The notes under the pieces were generated by a model. It was given only the letters and a program-made list of their open reading frames with translations, ran no database searches and was not told where the DNA came from. Source: Craterostigma plantagineum (taxonomy: Eukaryota > Streptophyta > Magnoliopsida > Lamiales > Linderniaceae). Taken from it: a DNA stretch of 64,000 bases. This document shows, piece by piece, positions 34,601 through 46,894 of this stretch. Position numbers and translations under genes: made by a program. The stretch covers positions 62,001 through 126,000 of the forward strand of contig JAPQWV010000765.1 in NCBI GenBank assembly GCA_027422505.1, in the 5' to 3' direction. Every line of letters starts with the position of its first letter. Positions within the stretch are counted from its first letter, which is position 1.

Positions 34601-36610
34601 AATTTTCCGACAAGGAATTGGAATCGTTTTTCGTCCAATGCCTTGGTGAAAATGTCAGCTAGTTGGTACTCTGTGTTCACGAAATACATATCTATGGTGC
34701 CTTTTCTACATGATCTTTAATAAAGTGATATCTAATGTCTATGTATTTTGTGCGTGAGTGACGAACAGGATTGCAAGTAATAGCGATGGTACTTTGACTA
34801 TCACTATATATGGGTATATTATTTAAGTTGTACCCATAGTCGTGAAGCTGAGTTCGCATCCACAGCATCTGGGAGCAACAGCTGGCGGCTGCCACGTATT
34901 CTGTTCGGCCGTCGAAGTTGAAACACAGTTCTGCTTCTGGGATGACCAGCAGACCAGCTTTTCGCCTAAGAATTGAGCGCCACCGGACGTGCTTTTCCTA
35001 TCCATTTGGCAACCTGCATAATCAGCGTCAGTATAGCCTATAAGTTTGAAATTCGTACCCTTTGGATACCATAGGCCAAGGGTAGAAGTGCCCTTGAGGT
35101 AACGCAGAATCCTTTTGACCGCGAGCATATGGGATTCCTTGGGATCGGCTTGAAAACGGGCACATAAGCAGGTGGCAAACATGATATCCGGCCGGCTGGA
35201 AGTGAGGTAGAGAATAGATCCAATGATGCTGCGATACAGTGTGATGTAGACCGACATTCCAGAGGGATCGGCATCCAACTTGCAGCTTGGTGACATAGGA
35301 GTGCTGAGAGGCTTGCTCTGATCTTGATGGAATTTCTTCAGAATATCCTTAATGTACTTTGTTTGACTGATGAAAATCCCATCTTCGAGTTGCCTTACTT
35401 GAAGTCCTAAGAAGAACTGCATCTCTTCCATGTGACTCATCTCTAACTTGCTTTTCATTAAATCTCCAAACTTTGTACAAAGCCGTGGATTAGTTGATCC
35501 GAAGATGATGTCGTCGACGTATACTTGGACGATCATCAGATCTTTGTCTTGCCATTTGATGAAGAGGGTTGTGTCTATCGTTCCTCGTATGAATCCAGAC
35601 TTCACGAGGAATACTCAGGACATCGTACCAAGCACGTGGGGCTTGTTTTAGTCCATAGAGAGCTTTGTCCAATCAACAGACGTGATCGGGATGTTCTTGA
35701 TCAACCGAGCCTTCCGGCTAAGCAACGTAGACTTCTCCGTTTAACACTCCGTTGAGAAAGGCAGTCTTAACATCCATCTGATAGACATTGCAGTCTTTGT
35801 GAGCTGCATAAGCCAGGAGAAGACGGATAGCTTCGATTTAGGAAACAGGAGCATAGGTCACGTAGTAGTCATCGCCTTCCTGTTGGTTGTATCCCTTCGC
35901 AACTACCCATGCTTTATTCCGGATCACTTCAGCATCTTCATTCTTTTTATTTTTGAATACCCATTTAGTTCCGACAATTGTTTTCCCATGAGGTCGGGGT
36001 AGTGAGGTCCACACTTGAAGACGTTCGAATTGATGAATTTCATCATGCATCGCTATTACCCAATTCGGGTCTTGAAGTGCGTCTGCTACCTTGGTAGGTT
36101 CATTTATGCTTAAGAAGCAGCTGAAGAAACCGTGTTGATGACGTGTCCTAACTCCATCCGAAGGATTGCCAATTATCTGATCAATCGGATGACCTCTAGT
36201 CCACTTGCGCTCATGAGACAAGGCTGAAGTCGATGCATCAGCTATCAGTAGGTCTAGATTTCCATTGAACTCAGGTTGGTCAGTTGCATGAGAAAGTTCC
36301 AAATCTGCACTTGGAACAATTGTCTCTGATGATTCTTCCTCAACAACTACTGTAGATTCTTCGTTATTCTGTGGCAATTCTGAATCGGGTGAGGTGGCGA
36401 CGTATGAAGCACTTGGGACATCGGTCTCGTCAGGTGGAGAATCCACTAGAGGTGTAGTATTGTTTGACCGATATACCGGCTCGAAGATAGAGACCAAGTC
36501 GTCTAATGCAAGTCTTATTGCTTCTTCTGACGTTGAAGTCGGAGTTGTTGCCATCTTCTGTTGGTTTTGTGCCAACACACCAGTGAAAACAGGTTCTGAA
36601 CTGTCGTATT
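34601..36610 (-). pseudogene. C1 reverse transcriptase-RNase H
   Basis: The upper part (36713-35838) is a Pro/Ser/Glu-rich IN-RT linker then [60 protein letters not shown], with several substitutions and a stop. [16 protein letters not shown] is in another frame (35490-35672). The catalytic [15 protein letters not shown] and RNase H (YTDADYAGCQMDRKSTSGG, SDSQSTIAI) are at 34692-35605. The RNase H glutamate segment is disrupted (STSTAEQNTW instead of a STAEAEY-type block). The pol end is near 34600. Confidence 0.88.
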
Positions 36611-37420
36611 CAGAAGCTATCTGATTTGGTACGGGTCCTGAACTGAGTTGTGCAGGAGCCATTGGGTTGAGAACGGGTCCTGGACTGTATTGACCAGAAG
36701 CCATATCCGCCACTTCATGGAAAGTGACATTGTATCTTTCTTTGATTGTGTGGTTAGACTTGATGTATACTCAGTACGCCTTCGAGGTTGAAGAATACCC
36801 GACGAAAGTGGCTTGGAATGCTTTAGGGTCGAACTTAGCACGTTGCTCTCGGTCGTTGAAGAATGAGATGCTGGGTACTCGCTTGTTGATAATTTCGTAC
36901 GGAGTCTTGTCAAAGCGCTTGTGAACCACCGTCCTATTTTGAGTGAAACATGTGGTATTTACTGCTTCCGCCCAGAGAAATGTGGAAGGCCAGATTGGAT
37001 GAGCATTGTATGCGGGGCTTCCACTAGAGTTCTGTTCTTTCATTCGACTACCCCGTTCTGTTGAGGAGTCTTGGCGGCTGAAATTGTTGACTTATTCCAA
37101 GTTTCTGATAAAATTCACTAAGGCATTTGTTCTTGAACTCAGTGCCATTGTCCGTTCGAATGACTTGGATAGTCTGCTGCAACAGATTTTGAGTAGAGTT
37201 CACAAAATTGATTATCAAGTCCCCTGTCTCATCCTTAGCTCGGAGGAACCTTGTCCAAGTTCGGAGGAACCTTGTCCCATGTCTTCATCGGTCCACAGAG
37301 GTCCATATGTAACGTTTCCAAAGGACGTGAAGTAGAGGCTACTTGTTTGATATGATGATATCCTCACTTTATTTTTCCTAATTGGCACGCCGAACATTGA
37401 TGCTCTTTCTGTAGAGTTAT
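36611..37420 (-). pseudogene. C1 integrase remnant
   Basis: Two overlapping frames hold C-terminal core pieces: FLWAEAVNTTCFTQNRTVVH and KRFDKTPYEIINKRVPSISF at 36771-37043. The catalytic Asp/Glu region at 37050-37330 is readable only in pieces, and includes a tandem copy of TCGGAGGAACCTTGTCC (37227-37262) absent from C2, where about 60 bases of other sequence stand. Confidence 0.8.
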
Positions 37421-37930
37421 AGTTGGAAGACCGTGAACCAACTTTTTCGTGAAAGGCGTTGAAGAGCTTTGACGTTGAGATGAGACATACGCTGATGCCA
37501 TAAGCTGTTCCTCTGAATTACAGTCTGAGAGATGAGGCAAACAGCTGTCGAGGGCCGCACGGATGTCAGGTTTATTGTGTAGAGATTTGGTTTCCGAAGT
37601 CCTTGAAGGAGTTCTGTGTCCTGACTATCCAAACTTCTGCACAGGTCAGCATGAAAGACCACCTGGAACTCTTTGTCAGAGAACTGGCCTATGCTGAACA
37701 AGTTATGGCAGAAGCCTTCGACATAAGGGACATCTTTTATTGTCAGGTTTTTCAGAATGATATCCCCAAGTCCTAGAATCGGGGCTGAATCGTTGTTTTC
37801 AAATCTGACTTTTCCATTCAGTTGGTCTTGATAGTTGCTCAGCAGCTCTTGATTTCCCGTCATGTGTGCGGAGCAACCAGATTCAATGTACCACACATGA
37901 TGGATCTGCAAAAACAAATTAGAGATCTTT
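37421..37930 (-). pseudogene. C1 protease and GAG-pre-integrase region
   Basis: 166-residue frame. HHVWYIESGCSAHMTGN aligns with the DSGCS..HMTG protease loop, but the catalytic Asp has become Glu. It is followed by FCHNLFSIGQFSDKEFQVVF and the zinc-binding LWHQRMSHLNVKALQRLSRK. Frame lost at the CxxC part. Confidence 0.85.
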
Positions 37931-40722
37931 AGGTACCCACTTAAAAATGGGTCCTCTTAGATTAGCAGATTTAGATTTAGGTTCATATATGGTTCCTAAA
38001 TTATTATCCATAGGAGCTTTAGTAACCGAAGTTGCATTCGAAGAAGAGACTTTGGGTTTCGCCTCTTTAGGTGACTTGGCCTTTTTGGCTATTGTCTTCG
38101 TAGGCGGGGATTTAGAAACCCATTTGGGTTGAACCTTGCAGGGAAGATTAATTTCAGCACGCAAAAATGCTTTGTTAGGCTGAACCAAGGCAAAGATTTT
38201 TTCTTTTGATAATCTCCTAAGGTGTTTGGGGGATTCAATCTTTACGGGGTACCTTAGGTGAGAACAAGCATGAACAGCGCCAAAAGCCTTCTTTATGGCT
38301 GGATCTTGTTTCCTAGATTCATTCTAGATGCATTTGTTTTAGAATGATTATTTTTTATTTTCGATGTGGAGCCTATTTCGAAATTAGTGCTTCTAAATGT
38401 GATCGGTTTGATGGAGTATGTAGAAGCAATTATTTGAAACGAGGAAATGACTCTTTTATTTTTCGAGTGTCTTTTATGTTTACAGGAGGAGAAACGATAT
38501 TGGAAACATTCGAATCTATTGACTCCTTCTCTATTTTTATTCTAGACACCCATGCCTTCGTATCTAGTGCTGGCCCTATGCTCCCTGAGACGTACTAGAA
38601 ACAGCATTAGAGATAATATTTCTCAAAATACTTTTCCTTAATTTTTTATCATGAGGTGGCGATTTTTCTTTCTTCACGCTTTTATTATTTTAATCTCTTT
38701 AGAAGGAGTTGCGTGAGAAAGAATTTGGGAGGAAGAAGAAGCGTTGAGATTTTCCATCTCTTTTAGGAACTTTTTCTTTTCAGCTTCAAAACTCTCTCGT
38801 TCTTTTCTAATGAACCTCTTAACTCCTCTATTTTCCTAACAATAGGGGGTATGTAGAGAGATTTTTCAGAATGATGATTATTTTGTGCTTCTTCAATGGT
38901 AGAAAGATCTTTGGAAAGGTCTCAAGGCTCCAACCCTTGGGAAGATCCCTAATGTTGTAGCTTTGATTCAATTCGGTGTAGGAGAAGGGAATTTCAACCC
39001 CAGTCTTGGCTTTTCTTTTGGTTTCTTCTAAAGCATCTATTTCTTTAGCATTAGTAAAAACCATAAGATCTGTTAATCCTAAACCCATGTATTGAATATC
39101 GTAAAGTTGCTTATAGTCAATTTTCGACAAGCATTGTGGGTTCTCAAAACCTAAGCCAAATTTATAGTCATAAACTTTTAAGTCCATGGGTTGATTCTAA
39201 AATATGGTATGTTCTGTTTGTCCCCTTCTTCTTTTTTCCAACGATAACTAGCTTTTCATTCCACAAAATAGTACAATGGCTAAACAGCCAACAGAGCCCC
39301 TCTGGTTACAACCGACATCCAGAAGGGAAAATGCCTCCAAAGGAGGAGAAAATCTCCATAAAGGAGAGAAAACTCGGCGAGAAGATCGAACCAAAATGGA
39401 ACGAAAATTCTCCCGAGACCAACAAAGAACTCAAACACACCAAAACATAGAAAATTAAGGATTGAGAAAATCAATACGCTAAACCAAGCACTATCTAAAC
39501 TAAAACTCCATGAATAATATGGCTATTAATTCAGATCTACTTAGATATCATATTTGTCAATTTTCCACCCAAAATCTTCGAATGTTTCCCCATAAAGAGG
39601 GACTCAGTGACAAAACCCCCCATAAAGAGGGACTCGAAGCTCCATAACGGAGACAACTAACTGACCAACAGGGAGAACACTACGAACAAACTAAAATACT
39701 ACCATATCTAACAAACAAACATACACAATCAAATAAAGAGTTGCTCAGCCGAAAACTAAAAAGGGCGCTACCCAAGTCTCATCCTGGCGTTTCAGCGCAA
39801 TTGCCTTGTAGATCTGCCCGAAGAGGTCGTCGCTGCCGCCGGCTTCGTCCCTCTTAAGGGAATCGTCGACGCCTTCTGATTCTTTGAGGAAGGTCGGCTG
39901 GTCTTTCTCGAACTGTTCATCTTAGAGCTTCCTCTCGCTGGTTGCCTGGCGCTGGAACTGTTTTAGCGTGAAGCCGTGCATCGAGGTGGAACTGTTGTCC
40001 CCTTCTAACAAGAAGATTTTCTAACTCCTTAACCTTAGCATATAGCTTTTTCCGTTCCTCCCCTAAAAGAGCATAATTATTTTCTATTGTTATTTTGGAA
40101 ACTTGACAGGCATCTAAATCTAGACTAACCTTACTAACTTTTGCATTAGATTCTTCTAATTGGGCTTCTAAGTTAGTAATCTTAGTGGTAACTTCGGTTA
40201 TCCTACAATTGAGGGTCGCTTTCTCGTTGAGATTCCTAATCAACCAATTGTAGTAAGCTCTTAGCATTATGCTCCAATTCCTTAATCTTTGCATTATGCT
40301 CCTCTGTTTGAGATGGACTAGTCTCTCTAGAATGTAAGCTCTTAGTGAGTTCTTCTATTTTCGTATGGGAGCTTCTATGTTCGGATTCGAGACTAGTGAT
40401 CTTTTCTTTAGACCTAGACAATCTGTCTTCTACTTCCTTTATATATTCCTGCTCATGTTTCATGTTAGCGTATTATATTTTATACGATTCTAACATGGTC
40501 AATAATGAGGAATGTAGGTCTACCTCTTGTGAAGAGGTGGATGCGTTTTCGTCGTCCGATTGATTGGCAGTTTCGGCGTCCGATTCATTGTCGAGACGGG
40601 CCATGAGAGCTAAACTCTCTTCTTCAGAACTCGACGTGTCGTCGAGCCATTGGTCATGTTCAGCCATGAGAGCTACTCCAACTTCCTTCTGCTTAGACAA
40701 TTGGAGCTTCCTGGAGTAGTAG
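37931..40722 (-). pseudogene. C1 gag C-terminal part, interrupted
   Basis: At 37931-38188 a Lys/Pro-rich linker (WVSKSPPTKTIAKKAKSPKE; RGPIFKWVPKDL) leads to protease. At 38828-39187 PFSYTELNQSYNIRDLPKGW matches the C3 gag tail (YDYTELNASYKIRK). 39917-40463 is a coiled coil (NNYALLGEERKKLYAKVKEL; compare C3 YELLTKERVRLYQKVKELEE). 40473-40700 is acidic (EEESLALMARLDNESDAETA). The zinc knuckle and capsid are missing, cut off at 40723. A foreign-looking 0.7-kb stretch separates the coiled coil from the YTELN block. Confidence 0.78.
39190..39915. other. Unidentified insertion in C1 gag
   Basis: C3 gag passes directly from the coiled coil to the YTELN block, whereas C1 has about 0.7 kb between. 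It contains a doubled CCCCATAAAGAGGGACTC (about 39592-39630), a plus-strand charged frame (39276-39458) and, on the minus strand from about 39922 to 39749, an open frame reading LFGQIYKAIALKRQDETWVA near its end, with good codon texture. I recognise none of it. It may be a fragment of another transposon or of a host exon. No clear target duplication seen. Confidence 0.45.
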
Positions 40723-41192
40723 TGTAGCGACCCTAGCCATCGCTACCATTTCTAGACTTGTCTTACGTGCTTAACTACGTATTTAGTTAGAAGAAATACG
40801 AAAATGCGGAATAAATTTTTCCTTTTTCATAAAGGAACATCGTTTCGTTACATGTCAAAAGAATGCTTCCAAACTTTTTGATTACATTCGAGTTCTATCA
40901 TGTGTCGTGTATATATGTGCAGCAAAATTTCCTACGCGTCCGGCCTCACAGGTCATCATCCACGTACACACCACCCCCAAAAGTCGCTCGAAAGCTTCAA
41001 AAGAGTGCCTCGCTGGCTAGGCGATCACTTACCGTGTTCGCTGGGACCTACAATGCATAAAACATGGGATGAGCTTATGTAGCCCAATAAGTGAAAGCTT
41101 ATGCATGCAGTGCTCGTGTTCTGTCTTGCATAGGCATATGCGCCAACGCTCACTAATCCTCACAAAGTCATGTCTTGTCTTGTCTTGTCATG
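40723..41192 (-). repeat. LTR-A type gypsy LTR fragment between C1 and C2
   Basis: Starts TGTAGCGACCCTAGCC, matching the LTR edge at 52402 (TGTCACGACCC). It shares CATGTCAAAAGAATGCTTCC and the GCGTCCGGCCTCACAGGTCA block with 52402-52660. It ends in a (CTTGT)n run at 41170-41190 where the C2 LTR starts. Only the inner 470 bp of the LTR remains. Confidence 0.75.
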
Positions 41193-41519
41193 TGTTAGGT
41201 CCTACGATTAACAACTCTATGATCCTAGGCAAGAATTCTAAGTAATTCGATTTGACATTAAGATTCGATCGAAAAACTCGAATGAAGAACAAGAGAGAGA
41301 ATTCGAGTAGAGTGAGAAAGTTACTATTGTCTCTCTCTAGAAATTGAATTGCAAGCCTTTCGGATCAATTTCAAAACTTTCTCAATTCAATGTGTACATT
41401 AAGTATTTATACCTAACAAACTTGGTATAAATATCAAACTAGTCCTAATCTAAGGACAAATACAAGTAAAGCCCCAAAATACGAGGACATCTAATTAAAT
41501 CTAAGCACAATTAGAAACA
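41193..41519 (-). repeat. C2 3' LTR
   Basis: The plus strand runs TGTTAGGTCC...TTAGAAACA, 327 bp, collinear with the C1 LTR. Confidence 0.8.
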
Positions 41520-41531
41520 TTCACCCCATTT
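41520..41531 (-). promoter_or_regulatory. C2 polypurine tract
   Basis: The minus strand reads AAATGGGGTGAA just before the LTR start TGTTTCTA. Confidence 0.7.
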
Positions 41532-41599
41532 GTGCTTGATTGCTTGTCTGCCCCAGTTGTCCTCGTCGGGCGAAGAATGACCTGCGCAAGTCCAGCGCT

Positions 41600-44500
41600 T
41601 ACTCGTAATTCCTCAGCGTCTCCCTCAGCTTGATCCGCTCCTCGATCGTCTCGAGAAGTTCCATCAGAAGCGGTTGTTCTTTCACGAACCTGTGAATCCT
41701 CAGCATCGTGTCTCGGTTGATTTCGTCCAATCTCCGCTCTATATTCTTCCTGATGACCTTGAGCATCCGTCGCAATATTTGTGAACGTCAGCCTTCAGCA
41801 GCATTCTGTTCTTCTTAACGATTGGGTTGTGGTAGATGATTGCCAAGTCTAAGCTCAAATGCAAGTGATTGACGGGAAGCGTCTCGACTTCAGGTCCTTG
41901 ATTGTACGGAGCTATCATGTGGCCTTCTTCATATTGCTCTCTAGAGCCATCTGAAGGTCGTGCACCGTGAAGTACTTGACTTGACGCAACATGAAGCGGT
42001 AAAGTCCCTCGAGCCCTTCCTTCCTGATGAGCCGTGAGGGTCGTTGTACTTCTTTACATATAGCTTGTAAAGATTGTAGACTTTCTCGGCTGGAAGGTAT
42101 GGTAGATCACTCTCGGTGAGCTCTTCTCGGGTCCTATCGATCCGTTCAATCTGATAGATGGGAGTCGGGATTCCTCCTGGGGGATAATCCTTTGAAGTAG
42201 CTTTTCAGCTGATTCTTGGGAATCCCTAGTCGTTGGTCAGGTCCAAGTCTGGTCAGCATCCAAAGGTATGTATCCCTTTTTTGCTTGTCCCAGTGAGAGA
42301 TTCCTCGAAGCTCTAGCTCCGTTAGCTCCTTAACTTTGTCCGGTGACCTCCAAATATTCTGACGAACTTCTTCAAGGAAAGGGATCTCTATTCTGATGTT
42401 TTCTCACGGCGTATCGACTCGGATGGTCCCTGGAGTTAACCTCGGAGGGTCATCCGCTCGTTGAGCAATCAGCTCTGGAAGCCTTGCGGGAACTGCTTCG
42501 TGGTCTTCACCTTCTTGAAGTTCTTCATCTTCTATGAGGACCAGGTCAACCGTGGCTTGACGTAGGAAGTGCCGAACATCCTTGAGCCGTTAACTTTGAG
42601 CCGTCTCGGGCATACTATGGGTCATCCACTGTCCTTCGAATATGTACTTATCTAGGACTTCATGTGGTTGGCTCTATGTCCAGATGTGCCCGATTGGTCC
42701 GGAGCGGTAAAGCTGGCAGTGGCTTGAGTAGCTGCTAAGGCTACGAGCATTGCAGCACTTGCTTCTTCTTTCAGAAGCAAGGGGCTTGAAAAGGTCGGTG
42801 GGGTGGATGGGGTCGACGGAGGCGTTCGTATGGTGGGTTGGTAGATAGGGCTTAGAGGTTGTGTACGGTGCGTGGTGGTGGTGGTTTGTGTAGTGGGTTG
42901 TGAGGTTTCTCCGGCTCCAGCCCCTATCTGTACAGAGCCCGAGCCTTGGCCTTGTTCTTGACAACTCGTAGATGTCTGTGGCCTCTTCTCCCCCTCATGA
43001 GGGTCCTGATCATCAGGATCGTCATGTCTGCGTCTTGAGTGGGAGCTATGGCCTCGGCAAGTGTCCGTAGGTGGCTCAGGATAATCCACCAATCGCCTAT
43101 AAAGAGACTCTTCTTGAGGCGATTGGATGGAAAGGCCGATCAGGCGGGCAAGTAAGATGTCGTGGAGCTCGGTTATGGGTATGGTGTATGGGTTGATGAG
43201 AATGGATGAAGTGTCTAAAGGGTCGGTGAGTGTGGGTTGTGGAGGTGTGAGGTTGGGTTGTGACGAAGGACCTTCAGAGACAGGTGCTTTCCGGGTGTCT
43301 CTTCGGGATGTCTCGATGGCTTGGAGTACTCTCTCCATGATCTTGTCTTCCATAGATTGTACAGCGGCAGAGAGAGCGGCCTGGAATTGCTAGTTCGTCA
43401 CAAATGTTGTGGAAGCCTCCGTCGAAGAGGTACCAGGTCGAGTGATGTCGCCTGTTGACAACCCATGAGCAGGCACCGGCTCCTCAGGTTGGCTCACAGT
43501 CACTTGAGGTTGTGAGTGTATGAGACTTCCATTCAATCCTTGACTTGAATCTAGAAGATTCACGTCTATGGATGTTGTTGACAGGCTCAGATTGAACCTG
43601 TATGTCAGACATTTCGACGTCGAGGCCGGTAGTAGCAGTCTGATCCTCGGCCCCGACCGCCGCTGAGGTAGTGGGCTGCGGCTCTAGATTGAGCGATGAA
43701 GGGTCCTCAACCCTAGAAGGTAGGACAGGCGGCGTGTCTGACGTGGTGGAGACGACGGTGAAGAGGGACTCGATCTGAAAGCTCAGTCGTCGGGGAGTCC
43801 GTCTTATGAGTTGGATCTCCTCATCAAATTCGGTGTCTGACGAGGAAGCCGTGTGAGGTGTCGGTTCTCGTGCTACATCATGGGCTTGTTCAGTCGCCGA
43901 AGGTGGTGAGCTGTGCCCCGTTTCAGCCTCGGGCTATGCTTCCTGAATCAGAACCTCCTCAATGGGCTCTTGGAGCAAGCCTACATGTACGGGCCAACCT
44001 GATTTTCCTGTTCAGGAGCCTCGAGCGCCATCTCAGTAGCCATGACGCCTATTAGAGTATCATCCACGTCGGGCATTTGCACTTCGATCATAGGTGGCTC
44101 CTATTCAAGCTCCTGAGCGACGTCATCAATCATCGTTCCTCAGGGCTTGGTTGTTGTTGTTGTTGGGGAGGGCTAACTCCAAAATCTGTCGGGGGCCCTC
44201 GAATCATCTCCTCGGTGAGGTGATTCTCCCGGCAGTACATACGGTATACGTCTCCTCTGGGGTCAGCGAGACGTAGAAGCTCAAAAGATATCGGCATCGA
44301 CGGTTGGTCCAAGTTCGTGAGCCGTGGATTGGAAGAATTTGAGCCTCGGTGGTTGATAATTTCCTCCATGAGGTAGATGAGGGATGGACTCGTGCATCTC
44401 CATGAATTCCTTGATGATCACGTTAAGCCACCGGGCGTAGGGCACATTCTTCGATCTCCAATTCTCCTTTTGCCGAATCTGGTCTGCAAGATCATTCCAG

Positions 44501-45064
44501 ATCAGCTGCGCGAAGTCGTAATTTCTGGAGAACGCGAGGCCGTGAAATATCCGCAGGATGTTGCCATTGCCCTTGTCAAAGGCAGCATGCTTGGGCGCTA
44601 GACACTTGTTCGATCCAAAACAGTGTCTTCTACGGATGTGGGATACCGCTTCTCTGGACCTGAGCCAGCTTGGTGAGCTGCGGTTGATATCCCATCTGCA
44701 TGAAGTCATGCACCATCTCTGCGTCTGATGGGAGCGGGTCGTAGTTGGCGCTTTATGGCAAGTCCAGAATCATCCCGGACTGGTTCTTGTCCATATTTAT
44801 GGGTCGCGTCCCAATAATGGTTGAGAAGGAGAAGGCCCCATTTTCCACTGAACCTTGAATGCATCCCCGGAATTGCTGGAGATAGACTATTGGCACGGAT
44901 GCGGTGACCGTCAATGCATGCCAAATGGGGTGTCCTTGCATGATAGAGACAATAATCTCATCTGGACACCAAAAGGTGCTCAGATCGAGCTGAAAATTTG
45001 TATCCCGGACCTTCAGGTATAGATTGTGGTCGTAGATGTGATTGTAACGAGGATAGCGATCCAT
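41600..45064 (-). pseudogene. C2 third ORF (env position), function unknown
   Basis: Begins at ATG 45064 right after a CAG acceptor: MDRYPRYNHIYDHNLYLKVR, then the WCPDEIIVSIMQGHPIWHAL block. Middle (44281-44709): NYDFAQLIWNDLADQIRQKE. The region at 42652-43353 carries DKIMERVLQAIETSRRDTRK, then SILINPYTIPITELHDILLA, Arg/Asp/Ser-rich and Thr/Pro-rich stretches. The C-terminal domain at 41640-42350 is broken into many frames. Conserved domain order with C1 across many frameshifts implies the ancestral ORF was one long protein. No membrane segment seen. Confidence 0.7.
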
Positions 45065-45095
45065 CTGAAAAATAAGAGATATAAAAGTTCATTAG
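45065..45095 (-). promoter_or_regulatory. Candidate 3' splice site before C2 ORF3
   Basis: The minus strand shows CTAAT (45091-45095), then a T-rich run and TTATTTTTCAG ending immediately before ATG 45064. It is the same layout as in C1 although the T tract differs in sequence. Confidence 0.62.
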
Positions 45096-46581
45096 TCCAA
45101 TTTTAGATTTAGTCGAAAAATTGATTTAATTTCATCAAACTATAATAATGTAGCAAGTTATAACATGTTTGATGAATTTTGAATTGAAATCGTGTTATAT
45201 GCATATAGGAAACTTGATTTTGAAAAAATGTAATGGCATGATTGTAATTTCGATTAAACATATAACGCGTGAAAAAGAGTTCGAAATTTTCTTAAGTGTT
45301 TGATCGCGGGAAATGTCACTGTTCATGCCGAGAGACTTTTCGCTTGATAAATTTGATTTTCAAATTGATTTCCTATGCATTGATTTCAATTGAAATAACT
45401 CCGTTTAATTTTTCGATCCAGAAAATTTTACTCCCATAAGTTCACTACAGTGTAAAAGACTTAAAAAATATTTCTAAGTGTGGAAGTTGAAGTCGTGAGA
45501 CAGTAGTCGATCAATTTTACGATCGAGAAAAATTCCGCGTAAATTTACGATTGAGAAATCTCAGGTAAATTTACTATCGAAAACTTTTCCTCGATTGAAT
45601 AAAATTTTTCGATTTAAAATTTGTCGAGCGATATGATTTTCGATCCTATGTAAATTTTTGTGCGATATTTTACTATCGAAAAATTAGTCAACGACAAACT
45701 AGGTCGATCGTCGAGAAATTATTCGATCAATTAAATCCTAAGCGGCGAATTTTACGATCGAAAAAGCTTTGAAAAATTAATTTTTCGCTGCTAATTTTTT
45801 TGCGACCGAATTAAAATGAAATCGAAAATTCTATTTTGCGATAGTAAGTTTTACGCTCGATCTAACTTGCATCTAATTTGTCTACTCAGCGCTCAAATTT
45901 TTCACTCGCATAAAAATCCTAATTAGATTTCTCGATGGTAATTAATTTTTTCGGTCAAAATCTTCTATCTTAACGACTAAGTCAGAATTTAGCAATCGAA
46001 AACTTAATTCGACACAAACAGTATCTCAATTGAATCGGAACTCAATTAAGACTGTTTTCGATCGATAAAGTTCTTCGATAGCTTCAAACATTCAAACGCC
46101 CAGTTTTATCTAAACTCAAATTAGAGTCGAAGATAAAGAATATTCAAGATTTAAACTACCAGATTCATAAAGAACATCGACATTGTCTTAAGATCAGGCA
46201 TTAATCTCAGATAAAACTCATAATCATGCCTAAATCACTGTAAAATAGTATACAGTATTCTTAGTTTTGAAGAACAGTCGAGAATCTAATTTTTAATCAT
46301 GCGAAAAATTAGAAAACGCAGATGCTAATGGAGTTAAATCACATGCAAATGTCTAAAGAATCTCATTTCCACCTTAAACACACAATTTGATGTTGAAAAT
46401 CGAAAGATTTTTTGAGAAATTTGAACAGTCTGTGAAAGTTTTTCGAGAGAGAATTTTTTGCGATTTAGGGTTGGGTGAGAAAAAGTTTTTCGACTGACCA
46501 AAAAGTGAACTTTTATTAACTTCGCTGTAAGTCAATGTTGGGTTTTCGATTTGACATTTTTTGCGATTAAATGGATCAGGC

Positions 46582-46586
46582 CCATT
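46582..46586. repeat. Target-site duplication of solo LTR, left copy
   Basis: CCATT, repeated at 46890-46894; C1 has a single related site here (CAATACTATTT at about 32284). Confidence 0.85.
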
Positions 46587-46889
46587 TGTGACGCCCGGGG
46601 CCGATGAGGGCGGGGAGTGATGGCCGGTGCCAGAAGTGCACGGACAAGGAGCGGCTCCTGGCAGGCTTCTAGGCGAAGGGGTACATGAACGAACCGATCC
46701 GACACCCGAATGAGAGGATCCTGAGACTGACAATGTATGGGCGTGTCAGGCTAAGAATCGTATAAGAGAATTGATAGTACTACTCATATCACCAAGGTCG
46801 ACCTACCTTTTCGGGAGTTGGGCCCAACCCCACAGGTCCCGGTAGGGACGGATGCTACAGTGACACCCGGTATGGGACGGGATGTTACA
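46587..46889 (-). mobile_element. 303-bp solo LTR in C2 spacer
   Basis: The insert runs TGTGACGCCCGGGGCC...GGGATGTTACA with TG..CA ends and CCATT duplications. It is GC-rich, unlike its AT-rich surroundings, and is absent from the equivalent place in C1. In element sense it starts TGTAACATCCCG, an edge common in plant gypsy LTRs. The 46374-46733 frame crossing its border is spurious. Confidence 0.88.
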
Positions 46890-46894
46890 CCATT
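46890..46894. repeat. Target-site duplication of solo LTR, right copy
   Basis: CCATT directly after the LTR end TGTTACA, followed by ACTATTTGCGCTCGAGAAA, which resumes the C1-like spacer. Confidence 0.85.

Larger units (their letters stand above)
26856..40722 (-). mobile_element. C1, Sirevirus-like Ty1/copia element, 5' end missing
   Basis: On the minus strand from 40722 down: coiled-coil gag (partial), PR, IN, RT, RNase H (to about 34600), a 3.8-kb AT-rich spacer, a large third ORF (30777 to about 27300), PPT and a 350-bp 3' LTR. Sirevirus affinity is inferred from the long coiled-coil gag tail and the pol wording [13 protein letters not shown] short LTR and such a long ORF3-side spacer are unusual for that group. 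The 5' LTR, PBS and gag N-terminus are gone, replaced at 40723 by a gypsy LTR edge. Confidence 0.82.

Noticed and set aside
39280..39474. Hydrophobic minus-strand ORF resembling a membrane peptide
   Set aside because: The opposite strand of a purine-rich, Lys/Glu-coding stretch automatically gives Phe/Leu-rich translation; not supported as a gene.
46374..46733. 119-residue minus-strand ORF
   Set aside because: It crosses the border between the solo LTR and the spacer, so it is created by the insertion and not a gene.
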